Part shown: in pieces, positions 28,391 through 37,312 of the stretch
Position numbering within the stretch: position 1 is the stretch's first letter
How the letters are laid out: every line of letters begins with the position of its first letter
Assembly: GCA_902779305.1 (NCBI GenBank)
Contig: CACZBD010000014.1
Coordinates: forward strand, 31,601-95,600
Direction: 5' to 3'
Source: an uncultured Lachnospiraceae bacterium
GTDB taxonomy: Bacteria; Bacillota; Clostridia; Lachnospirales; Lachnospiraceae
Length of the DNA: 64,000 nucleotides
The notes under the pieces: generated by a model
What the model saw: only the letters and a program-made list of their open reading frames with translations
What the model was told of the DNA's origin: nothing
Databases searched by the model: none
Position numbers and translations under genes: made by a program

Positions 28391-29245
28391 GTGAAAAAGA
28401 AAATTTCCGTCGGTATGGCGGTTGTCTATCTGTTTTTGATCCTGTGGTCCCTGACGACGATCTATCCGATCATTTGGGTCGTGCAGAATTCCTTTAAAGC
28501 CAAGGACAAGATCCTTGCCGATTCGTTTGCGCTGCCCATCGGAGAGCTGTTCACGCTTGCCAATTACAAAAAGGCATTCAGCAACCTCAATATTTTCGGC
28601 TCTTATGCGAACAGCCTGTTCATTTCGCTGATGGTCTCGTTCATCGTGATCCTGCTTGCCGGAATGGCGGCCTATGCACTTTCCCGCTATCATTTCAGGG
28701 GCAGCAGATTCCTGTATTCGGTTGTGATCGCGGCGATGATGTTCCCGGCTTACGCCACCATCATTCCGGTCTTTTCCATGGAATTTTCCTGGGGGATCGT
28801 CAACACGGGCAGCTGGTTTCTGTCCATGTTATCCGTGATCCTGCCACAGGTTGCCGGAAACTTAAGCTTTGCGATCGTTGTTCTTTGCGGCTATATCAAG
28901 GGCCTTCCGATCGAACTTGAGGAAGCGGCATTCATGGAAGGCTGCAATGCGTTCCAGATCTTCTTCAAAGTCATTGTGCCGCTCACAAAACCGAGCTTTG
29001 CAACGGTTGCGATCTTTTCGTTCCTGTGGAGCTATAATGACCTGTTTACGCAAATGTTCTTCTTAAGGCGTCCGGAAATGTGGGCGATCACGAGACTGCT
29101 GAACCAGCTGACGAGTCAGGAAGGCACCAATTACGGGCTGATGGCTTCTGCGGTCACGCTTGTGGTGGTTCCGCTTGTGATCGTATACATCTTTTTACAG
29201 AAATACATTATAAAAGGCATGACAGCGGGCGCGATCAAGGGGTAG
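28391..29245 (+). CDS. ABC sugar transporter permease, MalG type
   Basis: 284 residues, six membrane helices, with the EAA loop EEAAFMEGCNAFQIFFKVIVPLTKP. Second permease of the importer, 28 bases after the first. The ATG is not present at the start used here: the first codon is GTG (28391), with an AGGGGG site upstream. Confidence 0.85.
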   Translation: MKKKISVGMAVVYLFLILWSLTTIYPIIWVVQNSFKAKDKILADSFALPIGELFTLANYKKAFSNLNIFGSYANSLFISLMVSFIVILLAGMAAYALSRYHFRGSRFLYSVVIAAMMFPAYATIIPVFSMEFSWGIVNTGSWFLSMLSVILPQVAGNLSFAIVVLCGYIKGLPIELEEAAFMEGCNAFQIFFKVIVPLTKPSFATVAIFSFLWSYNDLFTQMFFLRRPEMWAITRLLNQLTSQEGTNYGLMASAVTLVVVPLVIVYIFLQKYIIKGMTAGAIKG

Positions 29246-29254
29246 AATGATCTT

Positions 29255-30037
29255 ATGTACAAAGTTGTGATCATTGATGACGAACCGATCATCGTCGAGG
29301 GCCTGAGTAAGGCGATCGACTGGAAAGCGCTGGGCTGTCAGGTTATCGGGAGCGCAGCGGACGGTATGCAGGGGATCAGCCTGATCCGGGAAGTGAAGCC
29401 GGATATCCTGATCTCCGATATCTGCATGCCCGGATTAAACGGTCTGAAGATGATCGCGGCGCTTCGTTCCGAGTTTCCAACCATGCAGATCACGATCCTG
29501 ACCGGTTTCAGGGAGTTTGAGTACGCTAGGGAGGCGATCTCTCTCGGCGTGACGAGATTCCTTTTGAAACCTTCCAAAATGGATGAACTGCAGGAAGCGA
29601 TCACGGCAATGACGGGAAAGCTGTCCGCATCGGAAACTTCCGCGAAAGATCCGGCAGAGGATCTGAGCGAGGGAGCGGAGGAAGCCGGCGGCTTTATCGT
29701 GAAGAATGCACTGCAGTACATGAGAAAGCGTTATGCGGAGAAGCTGCTGCTTTCGGATGTTGCGGCCCAGATCTACGTCAGTCAGTGGCACTTGAGCAAA
29801 CTTCTGAATAAAGAGACGGGACAGAGTTTTTCGGAACTCATGAACGGGATCAGGATCGAGAAGGCCAAAGAACTGCTGAAGGACCCTTCGCTTCGGGTCA
29901 GTGATATCGCAGAGTCTGTGGGATTTACGGATCTGCCGCATTTTTCAAGAGTCTTTAAGAAAATTGCCGGTGTTTCCGCGAATGAATACCGGAACGGACA
30001 TGGAGCCGGAAGAGAAACGGGAGAGGTACCGGAATGA
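29255..30037 (+). CDS. YesN-type AraC-family response regulator
   Basis: 260 residues. An N-terminal receiver (VVIIDDEPIIVEG, phospho-acceptor Asp55 in ILISDICMPG, Lys in LLKPSK) and a C-terminal AraC double helix-turn-helix (LLLSDVAAQIYVSQWHLSKLLNKETGQSFSELMN; VSDIAESVGFTDLPHFSRVFKKIAG). It should be phosphorylated by the kinase at 24186 and activate the locus. It overlaps nagA by 4 bases. Confidence 0.9.
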   Translation: MYKVVIIDDEPIIVEGLSKAIDWKALGCQVIGSAADGMQGISLIREVKPDILISDICMPGLNGLKMIAALRSEFPTMQITILTGFREFEYAREAISLGVTRFLLKPSKMDELQEAITAMTGKLSASETSAKDPAEDLSEGAEEAGGFIVKNALQYMRKRYAEKLLLSDVAAQIYVSQWHLSKLLNKETGQSFSELMNGIRIEKAKELLKDPSLRVSDIAESVGFTDLPHFSRVFKKIAGVSANEYRNGHGAGRETGEVPE

Positions 30038-31179
30038 GAGGAATGGTGTTTTTACCTGAAGATCAAGAGCAGGGAGGGTACGCATTTTCCCCTGCGGAGA
30101 TCCTCTTTGAGGGAGAAAAGATCGATAAGATCAGGCGCCTGCCTGATGAGGAACTGAACAAAAAAGAGCGCGAGACCTTCATCCTGCCGGGTTTGGTGGA
30201 CATCCATCTGCACGGCTGTATGGGGGTTGATTTTTGTGACAGCGTGGAAGAAAAAGGGGACGGCGTCCTGCCTGCCATGTGTGAATATGAGGCGCATGCA
30301 GGTGTGACCTCGACCTGCCTGACGACCATGACCTATGACGAGGACCGCCTGATAAAGATCATGCAGAAAGCCCGTGATTTTTCGGAAGGTGATCATCCGC
30401 TGAAAAACTGCATGATGGGGGTTCATCTTGAGGGACCTTTTATTTCCCGCGAAAAATGCGGCGCGCAGAATCCGAAATACATCCATTCACCGGATCCTGC
30501 CATGCTCCAAAGACTGCAGGAAGCAAGCGGCGGGCTGATCCGGCTGGTTGCGATCGCACCGGAAAAGGAAGGGGCGCTTTCCTGTATTAAACAGGGGGAC
30601 GGATTCCGGTTTTCGATCGCCCATACTACGGCTGATTATGAAACGGCACTCTCGGCGATCCGGGCCGGCGCAAACCATGTGACGCATATGTACAATGCGA
30701 TGCCGCAGCTTCTGAACAGGGCACCCGGCGTGATCGGGGCGGCATTTGATGAAAAAGATACTTTTGTGGAATTGATCGGAGACGGGATCCATGTGCATCC
30801 TGCCATCATCAGAGCCACATTTTCCATGTTCGGATCCGAAAGGATCGTGCTGATCTCCGACAGCATGGAGGCGACGGGGATGCCCGACGGCAAATATGCG
30901 CTTGGCGGGCAGGACGTCTATAAACAGGGGAACCTGGCCACGCTGTCCGATGCGACCATTGCCGGTTCCGTTACCGATCTATTCTCATGTCTGAAAAGCG
31001 TGATCGCCATGGGGATCCCCAAAGAAGATGCGATCCGGTGCGCAACGATCAATCCCGCGCGCTCTGTCGGCATTGACGGTCTTGTGGGGTCCCTTGAAGA
31101 AGGCAAGCGCGCCGATCTTCTTATCACAGACCGTTCCCTGAATCTGCAAAGTGTGATTGCATCCGGCCGCCCATTGTGA
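30034..31179 (+). CDS. nagA: N-acetylglucosamine-6-phosphate deacetylase
   Basis: 381 residues. It removes acetate from GlcNAc-6-phosphate to give glucosamine-6-phosphate. The amidohydrolase metal motif DIHLHG, the Glu ligand in GVHLEGPFIS, the His of AHTTADY, HMYNAMPQLLNR (substrate loop) and the catalytic Asp of ISDSMEATG are in place. Last gene of the chitobiose locus; glucosamine-6-P deaminase (nagB) and a GlcNAc kinase are not in the window. The start overlaps the regulator's stop codon. Confidence 0.92.
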   Translation: MRGMVFLPEDQEQGGYAFSPAEILFEGEKIDKIRRLPDEELNKKERETFILPGLVDIHLHGCMGVDFCDSVEEKGDGVLPAMCEYEAHAGVTSTCLTTMTYDEDRLIKIMQKARDFSEGDHPLKNCMMGVHLEGPFISREKCGAQNPKYIHSPDPAMLQRLQEASGGLIRLVAIAPEKEGALSCIKQGDGFRFSIAHTTADYETALSAIRAGANHVTHMYNAMPQLLNRAPGVIGAAFDEKDTFVELIGDGIHVHPAIIRATFSMFGSERIVLISDSMEATGMPDGKYALGGQDVYKQGNLATLSDATIAGSVTDLFSCLKSVIAMGIPKEDAIRCATINPARSVGIDGLVGSLEEGKRADLLITDRSLNLQSVIASGRPL

Positions 31180-31186
31180 GATAATC

Positions 31187-31273
31187 TGATTTGTGAGAGG
31201 TGGTATTTTCACCTCCACAAATCAACGAGCAAAATTGTATTGTATTTTGCGAGTAATATTGTATTTTGCGAGT
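31187..31273 (+). promoter_or_regulatory. Structured leader of xpt with repeated elements
   Basis: A long hairpin (TGATTTGTG...AGGTG / CACCT..CACAAATCA, 31187-31224) without a T run is followed by GCAAAAT (31229-31235), which is complementary to ATTTTGC present in both copies of a 17-base direct repeat (31238-31254 and 31257-31273). Either copy could pair with it. It does not fit the purine riboswitch consensus. Possible terminator/attenuator or protein-binding leader. Confidence 0.4.
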
Positions 31274-31286
31274 CTGGAGGCATACT

Positions 31287-31871
31287 TTGAGATTACTTGA
31301 AGAGAGGATCCGCCGGGACGGCGTTGTCAGAGAAGGAAATATCTTAAAAGTCGACAGTTTTTTGAATCATCAGATGGACATTCCGTTGTTCTGTGAACTC
31401 GGCAGGGAGTTTCAGAAACGTTTCGCAACGGAGAACATCACGAAGATCTTAACGATCGAGGCTTCCGGGATCGGGCTGGCCTGTATCGTGGCGCAGTATT
31501 TCAAGGTGCCGGTCGTATTTGCCAAGAAAAGCAAGACCAAGAATATCGCCGGCGACGTGTTCACTTCCCGCGTGGAGAGCTTCACGCATGGCCGCGTCTA
31601 TGACATCATCGTTTCCAAACAGTTTTTAGGTCCTGAAGACAGAGTGCTTCTGATCGATGACTTTCTTGCAAACGGCAAGGCACTCGAAGGGCTTGCCGCA
31701 CTTGTGGAGTCAGCCGGCGCAACGCTTGTCGGTGCGGGAGTTGCGATTGAAAAGGGCTTTCAGGTCGGAGGAGATCTGATCCGCGAGAAAGGCATTCATC
31801 TGGAATCCCTTGCGATCATTGAGAGCATGGATCCTGCAACCGGTGAGATCGTCTTCCGTGAGAACAACTAG
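31287..31871 (+). CDS. xpt: Xanthine phosphoribosyltransferase
   Basis: 194 residues from TTG at 31287, 6 bases after TGGAGG; family members begin with M(K/R)LLEERI in the same way, which fixes the start. It makes XMP from xanthine and PRPP. KVDSFLNHQMDIPLF, the EASGIGLA loop, KKSKTKNIAGDVFTS and the PRPP loop VLLIDDFLANGKALEG match Bacillus Xpt. It precedes guanine deaminase: guanine to xanthine to XMP is a complete salvage step. Confidence 0.93.
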   Translation: MRLLEERIRRDGVVREGNILKVDSFLNHQMDIPLFCELGREFQKRFATENITKILTIEASGIGLACIVAQYFKVPVVFAKKSKTKNIAGDVFTSRVESFTHGRVYDIIVSKQFLGPEDRVLLIDDFLANGKALEGLAALVESAGATLVGAGVAIEKGFQVGGDLIREKGIHLESLAIIESMDPATGEIVFRENN

Positions 31872-31904
31872 GCGTATGATCAGAAATTGACCATAATAAA
31901 GCGG

Positions 31905-31930
31905 GCGATCCGGAAGGGTCGCCTTTGTTG
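31905..31930 (+). terminator. Possible weak terminator after xpt
   Basis: GGCGATCC (31905-31912), GGAA loop, GGGTCGCC (31917-31924) then TTTGTT. The T run is poor, so partial read-through into guaD is likely. Confidence 0.5.
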
Positions 31931-31949
31931 GATATTATAAGGGATCGGG

Positions 31950-33272
31950 ATGGAAGAAAAGAACACAACCCATATTTTGTACGGAAATATTGTCTATGCA
32001 GTCTCTCCGGAGAAACTGGTTTTTTCGGAAGGGGCTTATTTGGTGTGCGAAAACGGAAAATGCAGGGGTGTTTACGATTCCCGGGAAGACGCGCTGCGGA
32101 CATTGTCCGCACAGCCCGAAAAGGTACCGGTGACAGATTTTGGCGACCGCCTGATCGTTCCCGGACTGGTGGATCTGCATCTGCATGCGCCCCAGTATGC
32201 TTACCGCGGCCTCGGTATGGATCTGGAACTCGTTGAATGGCTGAATACCGTGACTTTTCCTGAAGAAGCCAAATACGGAGAGATCACCTATGCGGCGCAG
32301 GCTTATGATGATTTTGTTACCGATATGAAACAGACAGCCACGACCCGTATGTGTGTGTTCGGAACGGTCCATCCGGAGGCAACGCTTCTTTTGGCAAGAA
32401 AACTGTCAGAGGCCGGATTCGGCGCATATGTCGGTAAAGTCAATATGGACCGCAATGCACCGGATTCTTTATGTGAGGAGAGCGCGACCGCAAGCTTTAC
32501 GGCAACCATGGATTATCTGCGTAAATTTGCGTTTCTCCATTCGCAGGGGAGGATCAGTGAACGTGTGCAGCCGATCATCACACCGAGATTCATCCCGAGC
32601 TGTACTCCCGAATTGATGGAGGATCTCGGAGAACTGGCCACGCAGCAGAACCTGAAGGTGCAGTCGCATCTTTCCGAAAGCAAAAAAGAGATCGAATGGG
32701 TGTCCGAACTGGAACCGGACGCCGCATTTTACGGAGACTGCTATGCAAAGGCAGGCATGATGGGGAATCCGGTAACATCTGTTATGGCTCACTGTGTCTG
32801 GAGCAGTCCGGAAGAGATCAGGATGATCAAGGAAGGCGGCGTCTTTGTGGCGCATTGTCCGCAATCCAACACCAATCTGGCATCCGGGATCGCGCCGATC
32901 AGGTGTTATTTAAAGGAAGGACTGCATTTGGGACTCGGGACCGATATCGCGGGCGGATTTTCGCGATCGATCTTCCGGGCCATGGCGGATGCGATCCAGG
33001 TGTCCAAACTCTATTACCGGCTGGTGGATCAGGATCAAAAGCCCCTGACATTGTCGGAAGCATTTTATATGGGAACTCTGGGCGGTGGAGCGTTTTTTGG
33101 AAAAGTCGGCACATTTCTTGACGGCTATGATCTTGACGCAGTCGTTCTTGATGACAGTGGTCTGGATTCGGTGTTCGACATGGATCTTGCCAAGCGGCTT
33201 GAGCGGATCGTCTATATGCCGGAATCTGCCGCGTTATGCGCAAAATATGTACAGGGAGAGCGGATCTTATAA
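31950..33272 (+). CDS. guaD: Guanine deaminase
   Basis: 440 residues, an amidohydrolase that turns guanine into xanthine and ammonia. GLVDLHLHAPQYAYRG and LELVEWLN are guanine-deaminase signatures (metal His pair and the guanine-binding region); further ligands are in SHLSE, MAHCVW and LGTDIAGG. It follows xpt and feeds it xanthine, or feeds the purine breakdown genes located further along. rarA begins 3 bases after it. Confidence 0.92.
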   Translation: MEEKNTTHILYGNIVYAVSPEKLVFSEGAYLVCENGKCRGVYDSREDALRTLSAQPEKVPVTDFGDRLIVPGLVDLHLHAPQYAYRGLGMDLELVEWLNTVTFPEEAKYGEITYAAQAYDDFVTDMKQTATTRMCVFGTVHPEATLLLARKLSEAGFGAYVGKVNMDRNAPDSLCEESATASFTATMDYLRKFAFLHSQGRISERVQPIITPRFIPSCTPELMEDLGELATQQNLKVQSHLSESKKEIEWVSELEPDAAFYGDCYAKAGMMGNPVTSVMAHCVWSSPEEIRMIKEGGVFVAHCPQSNTNLASGIAPIRCYLKEGLHLGLGTDIAGGFSRSIFRAMADAIQVSKLYYRLVDQDQKPLTLSEAFYMGTLGGGAFFGKVGTFLDGYDLDAVVLDDSGLDSVFDMDLAKRLERIVYMPESAALCAKYVQGERIL

Positions 33273-33275
33273 GCG

Positions 33276-34604
33276 ATGGAACAGTTAAGTTTATTTTCAA
33301 ATACCGAATCACAGGTCAGAATGCAGCCCCTGGCAAGCAGGCTCAGGCCCGAAACGCTGGATGAATACGTCGGACAAAAGCATTTGGTCGGACCGGGCTG
33401 TCTTTTGAGGCAGCTGATCGAAAAGGATCAGGTGTCTTCGATGATCTTTTGGGGTCCGCCGGGTGTCGGAAAGACCACGCTGGCCCGTATCATCGCAAAG
33501 AGTACCAATGCAAAGTTCGTGGAATTTTCCGCGGTGACCAGCGGGATCAAGGAAGTCAAGGAAGTCATGAAGCAGGCAGAAGATAACCGCCTGCTCGGGA
33601 TCCGCACGCTTCTGTTTACGGACGAGATCCACCGGTTCAATAAGGCGCAGCAGGATGCGTTCCTTCCGTATGTGGAAAAGGGCAGTATCGTTCTGGTCGG
33701 TGCAACAACGGAGAACCCGTCTTTTGAGATCAATTCGGCTCTGCTTTCCCGCTGTAAGGTGTTTATCCTGAAGGCACTCGAGGAAGAGGACCTGTATGAA
33801 CTGCTGCAGCACGCCCTGAAATCTGAAAAAGGGCTCGGAAATATGCAGGTATCCATATCGGAGGACCATCTGCATGCGATCGCCAACTTTGCAAACGGTG
33901 ATGCCAGAACGGCGCTCAATACGTTGGAGATGTGTGTCTTAAACGGTGAGATCCGATCCGACGGCTCCATAGAAGTCAGCGCCGAAACGGTCGCACAGTG
34001 CATGGACCGCCGTTCCCTGCTCTATGACAAGAGCGGCGAAGAACACTATAATCTGATCTCCGCACTCCATAAATCCATGCGTAATTCCGATCCGGATGCG
34101 GCTGTTTACTGGGTAAACAGAATGATCGACGGGGGAGAGAATCCTCTGTATATCGCAAGACGTCTGGTGCGCTTTGCCAGTGAGGATGTCGGAATGGCCG
34201 ATTCCGGTGCGCTGCAGGTTGCGGTCGCAGCTTATCAGGCCTGCCATTTTCTCGGGCTTCCGGAATGCAACGTGCATCTGGCGCATGCGGTAGTCTACCT
34301 GTCCATGGCACCAAAATCAAACGCTTTGGAAGTAGCCTGCAACGAGGCCATGGAAGACATCCGCGAAATGCCCGCGGAACCGGTTCCCATGAATATCCGC
34401 AATGCGCCGACAAAGCTCATGAAAGATGCCGGCTACGGCAAGGGCTATATCTATGCCCACGATACCGAAGAAAAGATCACGAAAATGCAGTGCCTGCCTG
34501 ATAAACTGAAAGACCGTACCTATTACCATCCGGGCGTTAAGGGCGCAGAGGCCGAGATCAGAGAACGGCTCGAAGCCATCCGCAAGTGGCGGAACGAACC
34601 CTGA
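33276..34604 (+). CDS. rarA: Replication-associated recombination protein A (AAA+ ATPase)
   Basis: 442 residues, the typical length for RarA/MgsA. It acts at stalled replication forks together with single-strand binding protein. QPLASRLRPETLDEYVGQKHL, Walker A GPPGVGKTT, Walker B FTDEIHRFNK, sensor 1 VGATTENPSFE and the C-terminal tetramerisation domain with ARRLVRFASEDVG and YHPG are all present. It is linked to guaD by position only. Confidence 0.95.
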   Translation: MEQLSLFSNTESQVRMQPLASRLRPETLDEYVGQKHLVGPGCLLRQLIEKDQVSSMIFWGPPGVGKTTLARIIAKSTNAKFVEFSAVTSGIKEVKEVMKQAEDNRLLGIRTLLFTDEIHRFNKAQQDAFLPYVEKGSIVLVGATTENPSFEINSALLSRCKVFILKALEEEDLYELLQHALKSEKGLGNMQVSISEDHLHAIANFANGDARTALNTLEMCVLNGEIRSDGSIEVSAETVAQCMDRRSLLYDKSGEEHYNLISALHKSMRNSDPDAAVYWVNRMIDGGENPLYIARRLVRFASEDVGMADSGALQVAVAAYQACHFLGLPECNVHLAHAVVYLSMAPKSNALEVACNEAMEDIREMPAEPVPMNIRNAPTKLMKDAGYGKGYIYAHDTEEKITKMQCLPDKLKDRTYYHPGVKGAEAEIRERLEAIRKWRNEP

Positions 34605-34666
34605 TCTGCGGGCGGATCATCCACCTCATGTGCTGACAATTCTTTTGTTTCAAATTCTACTGACAT
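34523..34666 (-). CDS. Small ORF with strong ribosome binding site, unknown
   Basis: 47 codons from ATG at 34666, preceded at ideal spacing by AAGGAGG. The first ~20 residues are acidic (MSVEFETKELSAHEVDDPP); the rest lies antisense to the last 82 bases of rarA, so its sequence is partly constrained by that gene. It starts 13 bases after the stop of the 35-residue ORF at 34680-34787, in operon style. Not recognised. The excellent ribosome binding site is the main evidence that it is translated. Confidence 0.4.
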   Translation of the reverse strand: MSVEFETKELSAHEVDDPPADQGSFRHLRMASSRSLISASAPLTPGW

Positions 34667-34679
34667 ATTCACTGCCTCC

Positions 34680-34787
34680 TTATTCTTTTTTGTTCTGCTT
34701 CTTTCGGAATGATTCGGCGAAATGAAACGCCAGATTTGTAACCAGAACTGCAAATGTGCTACATGAATGAATGAGTTGTGATCCCAT
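34680..34787 (-). CDS. Small hydrophobic peptide, 35 residues, unknown
   Basis: The frame runs from ATG at 34787 (preceded by TGAGGA, good spacing) to TAA at 34680. The peptide has a hydrophobic middle (about residues 11-24, FAVLVTNLAF) and a basic tail (FRKKQNKKE). This shape fits a small membrane peptide, a type I toxin or a signalling peptide precursor; no family is recognised. The next small ORF follows with its own AAGGAGG. The surrounding gap 34605-35133 also holds the promoter for the sortase substrate and its leader. Confidence 0.45.
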   Translation of the reverse strand: MGSQLIHSCSTFAVLVTNLAFHFAESFRKKQNKKE

Positions 34788-34859
34788 GATAAATCCTCAA
34801 AACCTTTGTGTCAACAGAAAAAAAGAGGAAATTTATGGTACAAAAGGTTACATAAACGG

Positions 34860-34888
34860 TTGTCATAACATTATCATTGTGGTAAAAT
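34860..34888 (+). promoter_or_regulatory. Promoter of the sortase substrate gene
   Basis: TTGTCA (34860-34865), 17 bases, TAAAAT (34883-34888). The transcript would have a leader of about 240 bases before the ATG at 35134. That leader is open in the same frame from 34912, which may be chance. Confidence 0.6.
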
Positions 34889-35133
34889 GATTTTCGTAAG
34901 AGTGTGTATTTATGCACTTTTTCAAGATATTGTGGTTCTTTCCAAGGGCGCCACAATATATGGATGTAGTAAAGATCACATCGGCAATTACCGGCAATGA
35001 TCCGGGAGCAGTTTACCCTGTTTTATGGAAACAAAAATCAGTAAAAGTTGAAAAAGGAAGAATAAGGACAATACGAGGGGAAAAGGAAATGATGAGAGGA
35101 ACCGTAGATTCCACACAGGAGGGGAACAAAAAA

Positions 35134-37209
35134 ATGAGGAGTTATCTGAAGATCTTGATCGCGACGGCTCTGATTGGTGTCGCATGCTTTGCAGGGACGA
35201 AAGAAGTTAAAGCAGACGCAGTATTGGAATTTACTGAGAATAATGAATTGAGCTATATGTTTGATGACGAGGAATACGCCGGAAAAAGTATAGCCATAAA
35301 AGCCGAATTGGATGAAACGACAATCACTATTGCAACCATTGCAGTTCCATCATCCGGAATAAAAGAGGGTAAAATAGAGTCAAGTACCTTAATGAGTAAA
35401 CTTGGAAAAGTGACAGAGGACACAGACTATACTGTAGAAGCCTTTATAGGTGATGAAGCAATTGGAAATGCCGAGTATATTTCAGTATATTGTTTTAACC
35501 CCACAATAGATGACAATAAGAAACTTAAAATAACGTCACCTTCAAAAATACCGTATATTACATTCGATGATTCATATGATCTGGAAGTAGAAGCAATTGC
35601 TCCTTATTTCATCAGCGAGGTAGATGGAGTATCGCAAAATGCTGTAGCTTATTCCGATCCCGTATGCTCCAGTGATGCCGAGGTAACATCCGGTGAGGTG
35701 AAAGCAATCATTACCTGTGATACCACCTCATCTTCTCCCATTAATGCATCGATAGAATGGGAGAATGGAGAAGTATATCCATACCAATTTCTTGAATTTA
35801 AAGATACAGAAAAGAAAAAATCACATACGATCAAGATGACTTATCCAACGGGTGATGAATGGGACGGCGAGACTGCAGTGATCAAAGCGGCTGGAGAAGG
35901 GACATTTGAGCTTGAGGCAAAAGTGAATTCGATTAACGATATCGATTCTGCCGTTTCTGCCGGTAAAGGAACTTTTTCATATAATATTTCGGAAATCATA
36001 GATCATGTTGTGATTTATAGGAATGGAGAAGAAATAACAGAAGATACAGTTTCCGTTAATGCGACGGAAACATACACTGCTATAGCATATCTCGATGAAG
36101 AGGAAGAGGAACCGGCATCTGCTGACTATCAGATATTTGATTGGGGTGTTAGTAATAAACTGGCGACTATCAAGGATGGAAAATTAAAGACCGGGGGCAG
36201 CAAAGGAAATGTTACTGTCTCGGCAATTTGCAAGAAAGATAAGACCAAATCCGGGTCGATTCAGGTAACAATAGATATGGAGGAAGTCGAAGCTCTGTTG
36301 CTTGCTCAAGATACCATCAGTGTGGGTTATGTACTTAATCTTCAAAAATCACCGGCAGGAGCGGTAGAAGTTATTCCGGAGGAAGCGTCCGGCAGTGTCA
36401 AGTCGATCACTTATGATTACGCAGATACTACCAGCAAGAATTATGGCACATTAAATTCTGCAAAAACAGCTTTAACCGGAAAAGCCGCAGGAAAGGTGCG
36501 CTTAAGTAATGCCACTGTTACTTATACAGATGGCATTACAAAGAAATTTGAAGGTCTGTTTGACGAGATTACTGTTATCTCAAATAACTTTGTCAATGAG
36601 ACTGGAGATTCCAGTGATGAGATAAAATTTGAAATACAGGAGGGCGGACTCTATACCGGCACGAATGAAGCGGAAAATTTATCAGAGATAAAGGGTTATC
36701 AGGTGGATGTTATCTATGATGGAAAGGTGGTATACACCACATCCTCTTCCAAAAAATCCGGTGAGGTCACACTTAATAAAGAGGCGTTGAATAAGATTTT
36801 AAGCAGTGCCTCCAGCAAACTCTCCGGAGATTCTCCTGATGTGACATTCAAAGTCAGCCCATACGGCACGGGTGAAGATGGAAGTACGAAAGTGGTCAAT
36901 TCTGCGGCAGCAATATCGCTTACGAAAAAGGCATACAAGAATGGAAATACATATTCGTTGGATCAGACATCATCATCATCTTCTTCCTCATCCATGAAGT
37001 CCAGCTCCGGTCAGGGGTCCGGCAGCGGCTCGGATTATGATAAGGTGCCTAAGACCGGTGAGGGAAATACGAGACTTTTGATCATCATGATCGCGGTGAT
37101 CTCTGCAACGATCGCAGGATCCATCCTGCTCTCCAATCTGCCGGTTCGAAGCAAAAGCGGCACGGATGAGAGCGTGGACGAAAAGGATGTGTTCCACAAA
37201 AAGGATTAA
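35134..37209 (+). CDS. Sortase-anchored surface protein (PKTG motif)
   Basis: 691 residues from ATG at 35134, which follows an AGGAGGGG site and begins a signal peptide (MRSYLKILIATALIGVACFAG, cut near residue 27). The body has several beta-rich, immunoglobulin-like segments, e.g. IDHVVIYRNGEEITEDT...ATYTA-type repeats and a BIG2-like stretch (VSNKLATIKDGKLKTGGSKGNVTVSA). A Ser-rich linker (~610-635) leads to the sorting signal VPKTGEGN (Val638-Gly642), a membrane helix and a charged tail. The sortase B gene follows 103 bases later and is the likely anchoring enzyme. An ATG at 35092 or 34912 would add residues before the signal peptide and is less likely. The body is AT-richer than its neighbours. 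Confidence 0.8.
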   Translation: MRSYLKILIATALIGVACFAGTKEVKADAVLEFTENNELSYMFDDEEYAGKSIAIKAELDETTITIATIAVPSSGIKEGKIESSTLMSKLGKVTEDTDYTVEAFIGDEAIGNAEYISVYCFNPTIDDNKKLKITSPSKIPYITFDDSYDLEVEAIAPYFISEVDGVSQNAVAYSDPVCSSDAEVTSGEVKAIITCDTTSSSPINASIEWENGEVYPYQFLEFKDTEKKKSHTIKMTYPTGDEWDGETAVIKAAGEGTFELEAKVNSINDIDSAVSAGKGTFSYNISEIIDHVVIYRNGEEITEDTVSVNATETYTAIAYLDEEEEEPASADYQIFDWGVSNKLATIKDGKLKTGGSKGNVTVSAICKKDKTKSGSIQVTIDMEEVEALLLAQDTISVGYVLNLQKSPAGAVEVIPEEASGSVKSITYDYADTTSKNYGTLNSAKTALTGKAAGKVRLSNATVTYTDGITKKFEGLFDEITVISNNFVNETGDSSDEIKFEIQEGGLYTGTNEAENLSEIKGYQVDVIYDGKVVYTTSSSKKSGEVTLNKEALNKILSSASSKLSGDSPDVTFKVSPYGTGEDGSTKVVNSAAAISLTKKAYKNGNTYSLDQTSSSSSSSSMKSSSGQGSGSGSDYDKVPKTGEGNTRLLIIMIAVISATIAGSILLSNLPVRSKSGTDESVDEKDVFHKKD

Positions 37210-37312
37210 AAGGGATCGATGACCGGCAGGGGGTGAATGTCCGGAAATTGATCTGATGATAACAGAAACACCACGGGGAAGGTATCAATAATCAATCGGG
37301 GAACAGGTCTAC

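Noticed and set aside
31180..31286. Purine riboswitch upstream of xpt
   Set aside because: The conserved core bases of the purine riboswitch are not found; the leader has other repeats instead.
34912..35133. 74-codon N-terminal extension of the sortase substrate
   Set aside because: The frame is open but the signal peptide starts at 35134 after a strong AGGAGGGG; an extension would bury it.
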